Assembly (NCBI GenBank): GCA_037042915.1
Contig: CM073202.1
Span: 1,488,001-1,552,000 of the forward strand
From: Auricularia sp. M13
Taxonomy: Eukaryota > Basidiomycota > Agaricomycetes > Auriculariales > Auriculariaceae
Direction of reading: 5' to 3'
DNA length: 64,000 nt
This document shows positions 44,908 through 57,322 of the stretch, one piece after another (the stretch's first letter is position 1; each line of letters opens with the position of its first letter). Under the pieces are notes generated by a model. That model was not told the origin of the DNA. It did not search any database and saw only the letters and a program-made list of their open reading frames with translations. The position numbers and the translations under genes were made by a program.

Positions 44908-46046
44908 GGCTGGGATATGGGCACTCGAAACGGGGGAGGTAAACGACTCAAGGAAACCTCCGAGCGGGCCTGCTCTTCAAATCACCCGGCCAACGCCGGC
45001 TTTCGCACGCTGTTTCAAACCAGACTCGCCCAGGACGGCTGCCAGGCTGTTTCGGATTCCAGTGCCCCCGCCCGTCCGCCCTGCGCCGCCACACTGCTCC
45101 CGTGGGGGGCTCGTAGCAGCAACAGACGCCTCTATTTGCCCGGCTTAGGCACGCTCTGCTCCCGCCATTTCCGTTTCTGTTCATGAGTGTTCTGTCAATC
45201 AGACCTTCGCGTCTTCTCCGCTTCTGCCACAACTGCCCCTTGCTTACAGCTTATTTCTTCGGGAATTGACTCTGACTCTGACTTCTGCCTTGGACTATGC
45301 CCCCCGCTATCGCTTATTCCGCCCTGACAGCGATCGCGAATGTCTCACCGTCCTCCACAACTCGACATCCCTCCACGGGTAAAGGAACGACCGCCCGTGG
45401 ACCCAGCCACTGTACTGCCAGCGCCGATAACAAGCAGCCCAGCGTCTGCGACGATTATCGCTGCCGGCGTCGTCAGACTATCAGCTGCAAGGCTTAGCGC
45501 TGTCTTAACTCTTGTCTGCCCCGACGTCCTCTGAGACGGGGTCCTCGGCTCAGCTGGCCACCCTGATAACCTGAGTCATGGGACATCTCGTCGTGCATTC
45601 AGGATCGCTCGAGGCCTTTAGTTGATCAGCATCGCAATATGTCTGTAAATGGTAAAACATGCAAAGCCCCTCTCTGTCATGCCGCTCGTTTACTCTGGCT
45701 CAAGTCTCGTCGGAACCGCAGACGTGGGCGAGAAACCCGTCGCGAACCGTACCATACACAGCGCACATTAAATCTGCTCATGCTGTACCTGCTTGTCGAC
45801 AACTGCACTACAGCAAACCCGCTGAGAAATTCGGTAGCGCATGCGCTGCTTTATGTCGGTAGCGGAAAATACCTCTCCTCGACTGGAGGATAGCCTCAGC
45901 GGGTCGCGGAAAACGGTCACTTTTGTACATTTATGAATCGGAGACCCTCATACAACCATATGAGCATAGCATGACGCGCAGAGACCAGATTTACAGCATA
46001 CAGCAGCAAGCCTCCTCCAGGTCCGAGGGGGGACACAAAGGCGAGC
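44908..46046. other. Intergenic region, no supported gene
   Basis: Upstream region of RAS and 3' region of the DUF262 gene. Short open frames on both strands have no domain or splice logic. Confidence 0.5.
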
Positions 46047-48393
46047 CTACTTCTTCGGCTTATTGAAGAAAAGCGGCGCGCGCTGGCCGAGCAGCCCACC
46101 GACGGGCTGAGCAAACGTGCTCCGCGCCTGGTTGACCTGAGCCTGCAGGTCCGCCAGCGCGGGCGACGGCGACGCGGTGTGGTGCTGGATCGGCGCGGGC
46201 TGGAAGGAGAACGTCCGCCGGATGTTGGGCTTGACGTCCTCCTCCTCGGCCTGCTGGAACACCGACAGCGGCGGCGGCGGCGGCGGCGGAGTTGGGTGTT
46301 GGCATCGGCGTCGCGGGGGAGGGCGTCGCGGGCGCCGATGCGGGCGACTGCGACGCCGTGGACCCGAGCGCCTTGAGCTTCGGCAGGACGAATGACGGGG
46401 TGCTCGTCGATGCCGACTTGCTGCTGCCGGCGGTCGGCCGCGCCGGCGTGGTGGTGTTGTTATTTGCCTTCAAGCGCTTCTGCAGAGCCTGCGCCAGCGG
46501 CGCCTCGGGACTCTCAGAGCGCTTGCGCTTGCTGGCGGTGACGGCGGCAGCCTTGACCACCGCGCCCGCGGTCTGCGCGAGCGGGATCACGGGCACGCTG
46601 ACCTGCTTGTTGATGTAGTTATACATCGCCTTCTTGCAGTAGGTGTTGTTCTTCACGTCCTTGTACTGCGCGCGGATATCTGTGCGCATGCCATCGATCG
46701 CTGCGACAAGCCCCGCAAGCGAGAGCCGGTCGCGGTACTTGCCTATCAGCACCGCGGTCATGATGAACTCGACGGGCGAAAACATCGTCGCATGCTTCTT
46801 GAACACCTTCGAGTGCGTCGGGTCGCGCGCGATGTGTAAGAAGATCCTGAATACGTCGAGGACTTGCGCCTGCCACGCTGGATCAATGGTGCCTTCCAGG
46901 TCAAGCCACTTGGTCAAGCTAGCGCTCTCTACAAAAGAAATTTACCCGCGTCAGCCTCTTCCTGCCACAAAAAAAAGAAACGTACTCATGGTCATGTTGG
47001 GAAGGCATTCGAGCCGATAGATGGATTCGGCAACGCAGGCAAAGTCTTTCCCACGCGCTTTGTCCCATGGCAAGCGAGATGCCAGGCCATCGACGCAATT
47101 AACGATCTCGCTGAGCACTTTCTTAGTCAGTACTGGATTCTTTCCAGCCTTAGCTCGCCACTGTAATGAGCGTAATCAGCTGAAACAGGGATGCGTGCTG
47201 GGTTGCGCCCATCCTACCTTCTCTGTGCGAACGTCAGCATCGACGATAGAGAATTCCAGTAGCATCACCCACCATCCTTCTTCAGGTCCTTTCCGAACTG
47301 CACGCGCTGGAATATTTCGCGTTCGTCGTCTGTAAACCACAACGTCAATCGGAGACAGAAAGGAAGTAAGAAAAAAAAGATATACCGAGCGTGATGCCGT
47401 TGTAAATGACGCATACAAGCTGCACATTTTCGAGGCGCCTGCGTATCGGTTCAGGGAGAGCCTTGGCATTCCTGTTGGCTCCAGAACTTTTGTAATAGTA
47501 AGCCGACTTGGTCGCTTTATCCCTGACTGAGCAACATAAGCAACATGGCCAGAGCACAGGCTGTGTGCAGAATACTCACATGGTATCTGTTTTCGATAGC
47601 GGGTTATCTTAACACGATGCAAGCAATGGGAAGAACATACCATTCCATCCATGAATCTGGAGATGTTCAGCCATTTTGACACAGGGCGAAATGCATTGAC
47701 GAACCGTTGTATAGACGTCAAGCGCTGTTTTCCGTCAATGCACGTCCAAACGGGTCCACCGTCCTCTTGAACACGCTTTGCTGTGATAAAATGAGTAAGA
47801 AATGCCGCCAGCGTGTGATCATGCTTCAGCACCACGCACCGAGAATAACAGGTGGTACTGAGCCACGATGTAGAACATTAAGCACGGAATTAGTTGGTCT
47901 TGAACGTACGCACCGTAGTACTGAAGGGGAGTTGAGAATAAGAACGGGCTACAGCGGAATGGGACGCACATTTCGCAGTAAGGAGTCAATGAGGGCGCAT
48001 TGATCAGTGTCCTGCCACACGACGTCGCGCTGTGTTTTTCGATGAAATTCAGTCATAAAGGATGCATTAGAGCACGCACTTGGTATTCCGGCTCCAAGTC
48101 AAGCTCGTCTGGCGAAGACTTCAGCTCATCGTAGGCCGCGTTGCGCGGTGGGACTGACTGTGGTGCATCATCTCTGGGCCGAGTCTCAGCGTGAGCGTCT
48201 GGCGGAATGAAGAACACGCACCATATAGGGTTCTGCAGCTGTAGACTGTGGGCACAGGATCGACGAGTATGCGGCCGAGATCGAGCGTGCTAGGCTGCTG
48301 TTTTGCTTTCGACGCTCGCGCAGGACGCTCTGCGTCGGAGAGCAGCTGGTCCTCATCGCTGGACGCGTACGAGAAGTCCGAGTCGGCGTCCAT
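46047..48393 (-). CDS. DUF262 domain protein
   Basis: Fungal member of the DUF262 (ParB/Srx-like fold) group. The start MDADSDFSYASSDEDQLLSD is acidic. The domain follows over several short exons: AYDELKSSPDELDLEPEYQ joined to RDVVWQDTDQCALIDSLLRN, then the hallmark CIDGKQRLTSIQRFV. After more exons comes a helical C-terminal region (WLDLEGTIDPAWQAQVLDVF, GLVAAIDGMRTDI). A basic Ser/Pro-rich tail contains KRKRSES, a possible nuclear signal, and ends RAPLFFNKPKK. The tail frame shifts by one base beside the (CGG)7 tract at 46269-46289, where an Ala-run frame must change to the frame reading LSVFQQAEEEDVKPNIRR. The function of fungal members is not known; in bacteria the domain occurs in nucleic-acid-cutting defence proteins. 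Confidence 0.75.
46269..46289. repeat. (CGG)7 microsatellite inside coding sequence
   Basis: Seven perfect CGG units in the DUF262 C-terminal tail, encoding a proline run on the minus strand in the favoured frame. The reading-frame break of that gene lies next to this tract. Confidence 0.8.
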
Positions 48394-48641
48394 CTGTGTC
48401 GCCTAAGCCTGGACAGAGCGGTGGGGTTATCGCAGCGGGGTCGGGGAGAGGTGTGGCCGTCGGCCAGCTGACCAGACAAAATGCAAACACGCGGGACCTT
48501 TTGCGATTGCCTCCGCGGACGCAGACCTGCCCTCCCACGTGAAAGTTTCCGGGGCGCGTCGAGAGTCGTTGCGTCAGTGATTCCGAGTCCGCGCTCTTTC
48601 TCCCCAACCCCAACCCATTCCAGCACCCTCTTCAGCTCATA

Positions 48642-49285
48642 ATGGCCGGTGATCTCAACGAAGACGGCTTCCAGGCACGTTTCCGGCCAATCGCACGCCC
48701 TCGTACGACCGCTCACCAGCTCTACAGGCCTCCCAGGTCCTCTCCGCCATCGGCAGCTCGTTTGAGAGCGCCAGCGACGAGGAGAAGAAGGGACAGATCA
48801 AGAAGGCAAGTCCAGAGCCTGCTGCATACGCCGCTCACGCTGACTCTGCTCCAGGTCAACGCCATCTTCGAGATGCAGCTGAAGAACGGCGCGGGCAAGC
48901 AGGCAACGTGGACAATCGACCTCAAGAAGACCGGTACCGTCTACAAGGGCCCGCGAAGCCCAAGGCGGACGTCACCATCATCATGGACGGTGCGCCGCCC
49001 AGCTCAGACGCCAGAGTGACGGGAGCCTGAACACACCGCAGACGCAACATTCGTCGACCTGGCCAACGGCAAGCTCGATGGCCAGAAGGCATTCATGACT
49101 GGAAAGCTGAAGGTACGCTGGGCGCAGAGTTGATGGCTTTATCCGCTCATGCGTGGTCACAGGCAAAGGGCAACATCATGCTCGCAACAAAGCTCGACAG
49201 TGTGTTCAAGGTGCGCCTCCTCCATTTTGCGCGAAGAGAAGCTAACGCGCGCGCACAGGCGAACAAGGCGAAGGCCAAGTTGTAG
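48642..49285 (+). CDS. SCP2 sterol-carrier-like protein, peroxisomal
   Basis: Small lipid-binding protein of the SCP2 fold. It starts MAGDLNEDGF. Spliced pieces give QVLSAIGSSFESASDEEKKG, VNAIFEMQLKNGAGKQATWT, IDLKKTGTVYKG, ADVTIIMDG, FVDLANGKLDGQKAFMTGKL and KGNIMLATKLDSVFKANKAK. The C-terminus is AKL, a peroxisomal PTS1 signal. About five exons are present. At CCC 48950-48952 one base seems missing, so the frame reads PRSPRRTS where PAKPKADVTI is expected. The usual role is moving acyl-CoA or sterols in peroxisomes. Confidence 0.85.
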
Positions 49286-49488
49286 TCGTGTCCTCGTGTA
49301 AAGCAACTACTTCCAATTCCCTTGTTCTGATTTATACACCTTTCGTAAATTTCATGACATTGGACGTGTAAACGACACATGAGTTGGGATTACCAATGTA
49401 GACGATAGTGGAAAGAGACAATAGGTCGGACGGTTAACGAATGGACGGGCACATGCGAGGACGGCGTGGGGATAGAGTGCGAAGTGGA

Positions 49489-52400
49489 TCAGAAGAAGCT
49501 ACCAAAAAGTCCCTGCGCACGCCGCTGTGTGGGTTGCGCATCTTTTCGTAGATTGACAAGGCTTTGCAGTTGTTGCATGACCTAGGCGCGCGAGGGATGA
49601 GCTCCCAAAATACAGGACAATTGAACAGAGCACGCACTTGTTCAAGCTTCTCCTTCCGCTCCTGGAGATCCAGATGTCGCCGAATGGCAGGGTTCTCCCG
49701 CGCAAAGCGTGCGATCTCGCTCCGGTCCAAGTCGTAGATTAGCCGCGAGTCTATCTCGCGAGGGAACTGTGTGTGCGGTGTCAGAGCCACGCGCATTTTG
49801 GATGGATTGGAGACGCACCTGGTAGAAGAACTGATCCAATAACTCTATGTTGATAAACATGGCGGACGTGTATGCCAGCTTGTTGGCAACCACGTTCAGG
49901 AAGACTTCCGGGCACAGAACATCGTTCTCTGGGCCGCCCTTACAGCGCTTGCCCTTCAACGTCGCGATACGATACTTGAGCACGGCCAGGCGGTCAGTGT
50001 ATAATCGCGCGTGGCGGGCTGAAGAACTATCAGTATCCGGAAAAAGGGAGCGCGGGAAGAGCTGACCGTCAAGGATGCTGGCGGGGCTATACCGATACTC
50101 TTCAACAGGCGTCGGCGCGGGCGCAGGCTGGTCCGAGCCATCGGTGATCTCCAACCTTCTCCGCTTGCGCTCCTTCTCCTGGTCCTCGAGCGCCTTGACG
50201 TAGTCGACAATGCGGTTGAGCTTGCGGCTACCGCCAATGCGCTTGCGGATCTCGCGCAGCTTCGTCTCGCACATCGCGATCTCCCGCTCGAACAGCTCCA
50301 CAGCCCTCACGCGGCCCTCCTCCCACTCGCGCTGGTCGATCTCCACCTCGTACTTGAACGGCTTAATGCAGTTCTCCACCTGGTCGGCCGTGACGCCGAC
50401 GCGGTCCCGCAGGATGCTGTGCGAGAGCTGCTCGAGGCGCTCCGCGGCGCGTGGATGGTGGTTGAACGGCTCGCCGCTGGCAATGGAGTCGATCAGCGCG
50501 CGCAAGCCGTCGGCGACAAGCTGCGTCGAGTCGCGCCCAACGCCGCTTTTCGTCAAGAGGCTCGATGCGGCGTCGAGTTTGTAGCGCCAGTACGGCTCGA
50601 CGTTCTCCGGCTTGAGCTTGCCGTCGTTGGCGAGCGCGGTGAGCTCCTGCATGCGCTCGTCGGACCAGTAGAGCTGCTCGAGCACGTCCATCACGCGGTC
50701 GTCCAGCATGCTCTTGAGACGCGCGCGGATGGCGGGCTTGGCGAATTGCGCCTGGCTGTTCTTGAAACGCGCCTTCAGCGCATCCATCGTCTCCGCGACG
50801 TACGACTCGGCAGATATCTTCCGGTCGTTATACTGGACCTTGAACTGGTATGAAGCTTCCTCAAGCTCGAGTTGGACGGCGTTGGTAATGCCATGGAGGG
50901 ACGACGCCATGGACGACTCGAGCACTTCCATGAGCCGCTTCCGCAGAGTGTCGGTCCCAACCATGAGTGAGGACGACTGGCCAAAGTAATCCGCGTGTTT
51001 CGAGAAGAACGCCTGCTCAGAGCGACGAGCCACATCGCCAACGTTCTCTCCAGACCGTCGAGACGAGCCTTTACAGATGACGCCTACATATCCAAGGTGC
51101 AGGGGATAGCGGTTGCCGCGGAGGATTGCAGCTCCAACCTCCGGTTCGACGAGGTCCATCTTCGTAAGGACGCCAATGGTTCGCAGGCCCAACGGATCTA
51201 CCCTACGACTAGCTCTCAGGGCAGGCGAGTTGGCAAGGTCAACATCCGCGGCGCAGACGGCGAGGATAATGTTGGGCTCGCGGATGTAGCGATCACAGAG
51301 GGCGGCAATCTTCTCCTTGAGCGTCTCGGGCTGGTCCATCGACGGAATCTGGATGTAGCCGGGCAGGTCGATGAGCGTGAGGTCCGGCACGCGCGAGCTG
51401 TAGATTCGCAAGTCAATCGGGTCGTTGCTGACGCACTCCGAGGGCGGACAGCAAGGTTGAGGTCTGTGAGTGTGCGCTGTATTTGCGAGAAATCGGTGAT
51501 TTTGCCCAGTCCGAGTGCGGGAAATTCGCCGTATTCGACAGCTTTGCCATTTTCAGCCGGGGTGTGGATGAGTGTCAGCTCGATGGGTCGGCGAGTGACC
51601 ATGTTGTCTCCCCTAGGATTATGATGAGTACATGCGACATGCGAGCATAGTGCTTGGAACACACTTTGGAAGAAATTCCTGTCCAACGATGGCCTCCAAG
51701 ACGGAACTCTTTCCAGAGCTTTGACTCCCGATGACGACAATACTGGGCAACTTGAGGCCGTCCTTTTGGTCGACGCTCAAGAGAATGCTGCGGATCTCGA
51801 TGAGCTTCCGGGTGAGGTGCATGAGACCGTCCTGGCGAGCAGCTGAAGCAGTTTGGTCATCTGCCTTAGCATCTGGTGCCGACATAGTCGCGGCTACCAA
51901 CGCAGCAATTGCGGCATCTTCCCCGTCGACTGGAGGCTTCTTGCCCGAGCCTTTTCCACCACCGTTGGATCCTCCCTCGCGACCCTCTGAACCCTTCAAG
52001 AGGTCCTTCAAGAACTGAGGGACCTCTACGGACGGCAGTTGGAACTCTGAAGCCTTCGCGGACGCATTCTTCCAGCCTTCCGCCGCAGAGTCGAAGAAGT
52101 CGGTCGCCGTGTCTTTGACGGAGTCAACCCACGCCTCCGATTTCTTTCGCACCTCTGAGATGGTCAGAACCCGATAAGCACGATTATAGATTTGCGCACC
52201 TTCGAACTTGTAATTCACATAGCCAAGCGCGCCCGCGCCAACGGTTGCGCCAGCGACAGGTACTCTGAAAGCGCGGGCAACAAACTTGGGTATAGCAGAG
52301 TACGAGATAGCGCGCGCGTGTATTTGTCTGAAGGCTTGGAACTGGTGGGCAGCAGTCTTGGGCCGCAGGCGCAGTGTGCGAGGAGATAACAGCGTGCTGA

Positions 52401-52557
52401 TCGGTCTGCTGGCCAGACGCGGCTGCATCTTGAATGGCGCTGTTGACGGGCGAGCCAGCGCCTTGCTAAACTTCGTGCGCACCGGTCCCAGCATTGTTCG
52501 CGTTGTAGCTGGTGAATGTGCGAACGGGGACGCGCGCGTCGCAAGCGGCACCGGCAA
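49489..52557 (-). CDS. MGM1: Mitochondrial dynamin-like GTPase Mgm1/OPA1
   Basis: Inner-membrane fusion GTPase. The first ~90 residues are an Arg/Ser/Ala-rich presequence (an internal ATG at 52494 is an alternative start). An anchor [20 protein letters not shown] follows, then a linker with a Gly/Lys stretch. The GTPase has G1 [17 protein letters not shown]2 around [15 protein letters not shown]3 LIDLPGYIQ and G4 [10 protein letters not shown]. The stalk and GED parts include [20 protein letters not shown] and [20 protein letters not shown]. The last exon gives [16 protein letters not shown] and ends GLFGSFF. Short introns interrupt the G2 region and the 3' end. The anchor followed by a linker fits rhomboid processing into long and short forms. 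Confidence 0.93.
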
Positions 52558-54553
52558 GAGTCTCGATCGGTGACTGCCGGCCGCAGTTGGAATCTTGTCC
52601 TCGTTCTTCCCTCTCGTCTTCAGTCGCTCGCGTCCAGCGTGTTCTCGTGCTATTTTGCTTTGACTCCACGCGACACGGACGCTTTATGGGCTCATTGCTA
52701 CTGGCTGGCAGCATGATATGCAGTTTGACGCATGCTCGATTTCCTCCGACGTTTTCTCCTCGGAGATTCTGTATTTGCGTAGCAGGACGCCGAACGAAAT
52801 CGCATACCCACTGTCATATTTTCCAAGCTAATCTGCGTTTTTTTTTGCTGAAACTTTGACATATCAAATCATTGCTCGCGAAGGCTGCTCAATACAGGCT
52901 TGCGTATGCCCGACTGCCGCAACTCTAGTCCGTCCAGAAGCAGTCCTCTTTATCCATGCCATATGAACCATTCTCTTTGAACTGAGCGCTCACCCGACCT
53001 TCAATCACATTCGTCGTCTCTCATCGCGTCTGTCAGACACCGCCGCTGGTCTTCGCGCTCCGGCTGCAGGTCTACCCTCTGAAGCGGCTACTGCCCTGCT
53101 ATCGAATTGCCTTTGAAAAATTATCACATCCCTCTGTGTTCTGTGCTCGACTGCGAACCTGTGGGCCCAACATGGAACAGGCTTCTGTGTGCAAACTCCT
53201 TACTTACTAACGGCCTCGTCAGCCCCTACGACTGTGTATGCACATGCGATGCCCCTATTCTTACATTCATGCGTCTTCTGGGATCGTGCGCGCCCAAGCA
53301 CCGGTTGATTTTCATGATCGACAATCTCACAGCCTTTGCTCTTCTACCACCCTCGTCCATGTGCCCTGAAGTCATCGAGAACCTAGGCCCGCGCAACCGC
53401 CGCACCGCACCCAGACGAGCACACTCACATTCTATGCTTCGCGGAAGCTATGTGTCATGCGTCACAACAGGCGACAAGACGTACATACTGCAGAACTTCG
53501 TCATAAGATTTGTTTAGAATCTGGCGAGCGCAGTCTCCGGGCGCACGGACGATGTGGACAGCGTGCGGGCCGGCCGCCAACACACCGACGATGGCAATTG
53601 CAATTACGCCAAGCTTGCGCTACGGTAGTTCACTGTCGTCCGAGCACGGGGTCTCAAACTTTTCAATGCAGTGTACGATCGCCGAGGCTCAAACTATTCG
53701 TCATGGCAGCTCATCCGAAGTGGTCATCTCAAATTCCCGTCGTCGACGTGCGACCCCTGCGTTACCGCATCTGCTAGTCCTCTCGCTTCGAACGCCAGGA
53801 ACACCCTGTCCCTCAGGTGACGTCGACGGAGTCACGGTGACTGCGTTATCGTTCTCGGTCTCGAATCCACGTCACACTCATCCGATCTGCCCAATCCGAG
53901 TAGCATTCTGATTCCATCGACGCTGCAGCGGGACGCAGCTGGGGAGCATGTGTCTAAATCAAGCAGGGCCGCCCGCCTATGACAGTGGCTAAGCGCTGTG
54001 TAAACCGACGTCATTTCGTCGCAGTGAAACGGACAAAGTCTCAACAGTTCAACAGTTTCCCCGTGCGCACTCGACAAGAAAAACAGGTCAACGACGTCAT
54101 TTACATAGCACAGGACGATGATCAGTGTGGTGACGTTCACGCGGCTAAGTGTGTACTGAGCACACACCAGCCAACATATCGAGCCATCAGCGAGTTCTAA
54201 TTTACTACTGTACAGTCCCGTGAAACCCTGCGCGTCCTGCTAATAGCTACATTCCGACGTCAGGATCGAGAGACAGCGTTTCGGGAGCACGGACGATATG
54301 AAGCAAGTCGATAACATGGGACCAGGGCAAGGGACGGGGTGTTGTACATCGAGGGAGGCGTTGGCTTGGAAGGGGTAGTAGGGACAAGAAATATAACGCT
54401 ATAGGGTACAAGCGAGTCCAGATACGACAGGACGCGCAGGGTCAACGCACGCTGCGGAAGGGGACAAGATTAAACCCTGATATTTTGCAGGGAGGCTGAA
54501 AATTCACCAGGGGGCAGTGGGTATAGCCACGAGGGAGACGGACCCAGAAAACG
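52558..54553. other. 2-kb intergenic region, no supported gene
   Basis: Upstream region of MGM1 and 3' region of the zinc-finger gene. Frames up to 136 codons (53107-53517, +) and 133 codons (53510-53911, +) look random. No repeat or RNA gene is recognised. Confidence 0.5.
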
Positions 54554-57141
54554 CTATGCGCTCGTCACGGGCAGCGTTCTTCCGTTGGTGGCGTTGGCAC
54601 TGAAGTTGGCGCTGCGGATATTGTGCACGCTGGGGAGGCCGCGGTCAAACGGGCGGCCGCGGCGTTGTTGCTCATCATCGCTGCTGTCATCCCGCCCGCT
54701 CTCCTTCTCGTCGTCCGCGCCAGACGCACTGTCCGCAGACGGCGAGTCCGCAGCTTCGCCAGTGGCGCCGAGCTTCGTGTGCGCGGCGCGCTTGGAAGTC
54801 GTCGGGCCGAGTGTCTGCGAAGCAAGCCGCTTGAACGAAGGGCGCGAGCTGTCGTCCGCAGCACCAGGTTCCAGCTTCATTGCGCGGTTAGACGCATCGC
54901 CCCCGCCGATGGATCCCGCAAGGGACGGGCGACGCGAGAGGTTGGCGTCCGACGAAGTACCTTCGGAATCGTCGCCGCCGCCGCCCGCCGCGCAGCCGTA
55001 TGCCTTCCATCTGTCCTCCCCTCAAGCGCGGGTCGAACTTCAGTACCGGCGGCGGCCGCGAACGAATCGCTTCCTCGTACGAGCGCAGGTCAGCAGGGTT
55101 GACGATCGACTTGGGCGGCAACGCGGTATTGTGTGCATGCCCGAGTTGCTGTGCCATCGACGCGTGCGGTGTGTCGTCGTCATAGGCGTGACGTTCGTTG
55201 ACGTTCGTGTTAGAGCCCGAAGAACGACGCAGGGGCGGTAAACTCGTCGACTTGGATAACGAGTGCATCCGAATGTACCCGGGCCGCCCGTTCGCGAGCG
55301 GCGTCTTCATTGCGCCAGGTGTCTCGGTATCAGGCGTCTGGCCCGTCGCGTACGGGTCGCACATGAATGCCTTCCAGAACTCCTTCATTTGACGTGCTTC
55401 CGTCGCGGGAGAAAGAGCCGCTGGACCTGCGTCATGTGTCAGCGAAAGATAGCATGCCTCGGTGGCAGAGAAGCCTGACCATTTGTTGTTCCAAACGAGT
55501 TTTGCTCAGATCCCCGAGGACCGGGGGCGCCACTAGGACCTGCATTGCTGGACAGCGTACCGTCATGGCTGCTGGGTCGTGGCATCTCAGGCTGCGAGTT
55601 CGGGCGGCTCCATGGTCCCAAGTCGGCGGAATTGCCAGCGTCCAGGGGAGGCGGGTTGAAGCTGAATTGGTTACCCGCCTGATTCCGCAGCTCCTCGAGG
55701 GACAGTAGGCCAAATGCATTCGACACTTGTCCGTCGTTCCTGGGTACTTGCATGTTATTGCCATACATGAACGAGGGCGGATCTATACGAGGTAACTGTT
55801 GCTGATCCTCCGTATTCGGGGGCGCTTGGTTGCCCGAAAAGACGTCATGAGTCGTGGGCAATGAGGCATGGGACGAGAAACCGGTCCCGCGCATGCCCAA
55901 TGCAGGAGAAGAGGAAGAGGAGAAGTCAGAATGCGTGCCCGAATCCGATTGCGAGTGAGAGTGGCCGCGCCGGTAACCGTAAAGATCGACTGGGGGCTGC
56001 GTCATATCTATGAGCGACCGAGGACTGGGGAGGGAGCCCGTCGACGGTCGGGAGTCGTAAGAATCGTAGCCGCTGAGGAAGTCGTTCGAGATATTCTGCG
56101 CTCTCGGGGCGTGTAGGGAATGGCCTAGCGCGTGCAGATCACCCGGCAGGCCAGCGCCAGACCCGGCTTGCCAGTTATTGAGATTGGCGCTGCTGGTATG
56201 TGAACCGCCGGCAGAACTCAGCTGCGAGCTGGCCGGCGACGGGGCCGTGGGGAGAGACGGATACATGTGCAGCGGGATATCTAGAGCATTAAGCGAGGCT
56301 AGGAAGGTCAGATCAGCGTCAACCGGGGAAGAGCTGTTCCAGGAAATTCACCGTGCGGGGCAGGGAGCGGAAGCGTATTCGTTCTATGCGAGTTCATGTC
56401 CGTCGCCGACTGAAGCGGCGGGATGGAATAAAGACTGGACGAGAAGTTGTTCAGGCCAGCAGGGTCGTTGAGGTTCGCGCCGTAGAGCGGGTCCGCGGAG
56501 AGCATGGAAGGTAGCGAGAGACCGCCGGGCGCAGCAAAGTGGCCTCCATTGAAGGAGAGCGGGTCTCCAGGCTTGTGCTGGGCGGCCTGGGCTGCACGGA
56601 TGTAGGTGCACTGCAGACTGCGCTGGGAACACGACGCTTGGCGAGACTCAGACGCATGCGGGCGTGCGGGGGAACGGGAATGACGTACTGCAGGGTACGC
56701 GCAGGTCGCAGGCGGCGGCGGTCTGGGCGCACTGGTCGCACTGCCTGGCTGCGTTGTGCTGCTGTGCGTGCTGCTGGGCCTGCAGCTGCTGCTGTTGTGC
56801 GGCGACGCGGGCGGAGTTTGAGCCGCGCCTGCGGGATGTGGTGTTGGGCGGGCGGTCAGCAGCATGGCACTTGTTGACGTGTCGGGAGAGAAGGTCGCTG
56901 TTGGGGGAGCGTTGAGGGTGCACGGCTAAAATGCTAAATGCTGCAGGACTCACGAGCGCGCAAACTGGTCTCCGCAGGTGGTGCACTTGTAGGGGCGATC
57001 GCCGGTGTCTGTGGGGCAAGGATTGTTTCAGTTTGCTGGCGCGCTGGGGCCGGGGGACGCACGCGAACGCATGTGGCGCGCAACATGCTGGGGGCGCGTA
57101 AACGTCGACTGGCACACTGGGCATTTGTGGTCTCCGGCCAT
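54554..57141 (-). CDS. Transcription factor with two C2H2 fingers and a Zn2Cys6 cluster
   Basis: Starts MAGDHKCPVCQSTFTRPQHV. Two C2H2 fingers (CPVCQSTFTRPQHVARHMRSH and CTTCGDQFARSDLLSRHVNKCH) are spread over three exons. A Gln-rich linker leads to QCDQCAQTAAACDLRVPC, joined by a GTACGT intron to TSCSQRSLQCTYIR. The spacing is C-x2-C-x6-C-x5-C-x2-C-x6-C, a full zinc cluster but without the usual basic residues in the first loop. The rest is Ser/Asn-rich and disordered, with the conserved block MKEFWKAFMCDPYATGQTP. It ends in an acidic Ser/Asp stretch and NGRTLPVTSA. Near CCC 54984-54986 an extra base seems present, since GGDDSEGTSSDANLSRRPSL continues in another frame. Target genes are unknown. 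Confidence 0.82.
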
Positions 57142-57322
57142 CGCAGCGCAAGGGCAAGAGCAAGCAAAGACGTACGAGAGAGAGAAGCACTGGCCGCAAA
57201 CTCCGATCTTACCTGCCCTCAAATTCGCTTTACGCCTGACGTCATTGTGAAATGCCCTCGTATTTCTCCGGCAAATGCCGTGCTGACATGTCCTTTCACT
57301 CTCAGTGCTCCCCCGCTTTTCC

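Noticed and set aside
53107-53911. Two plus-strand frames of about 135 codons
   Set aside because: No domains, mixed low-quality composition, no splice or promoter support.
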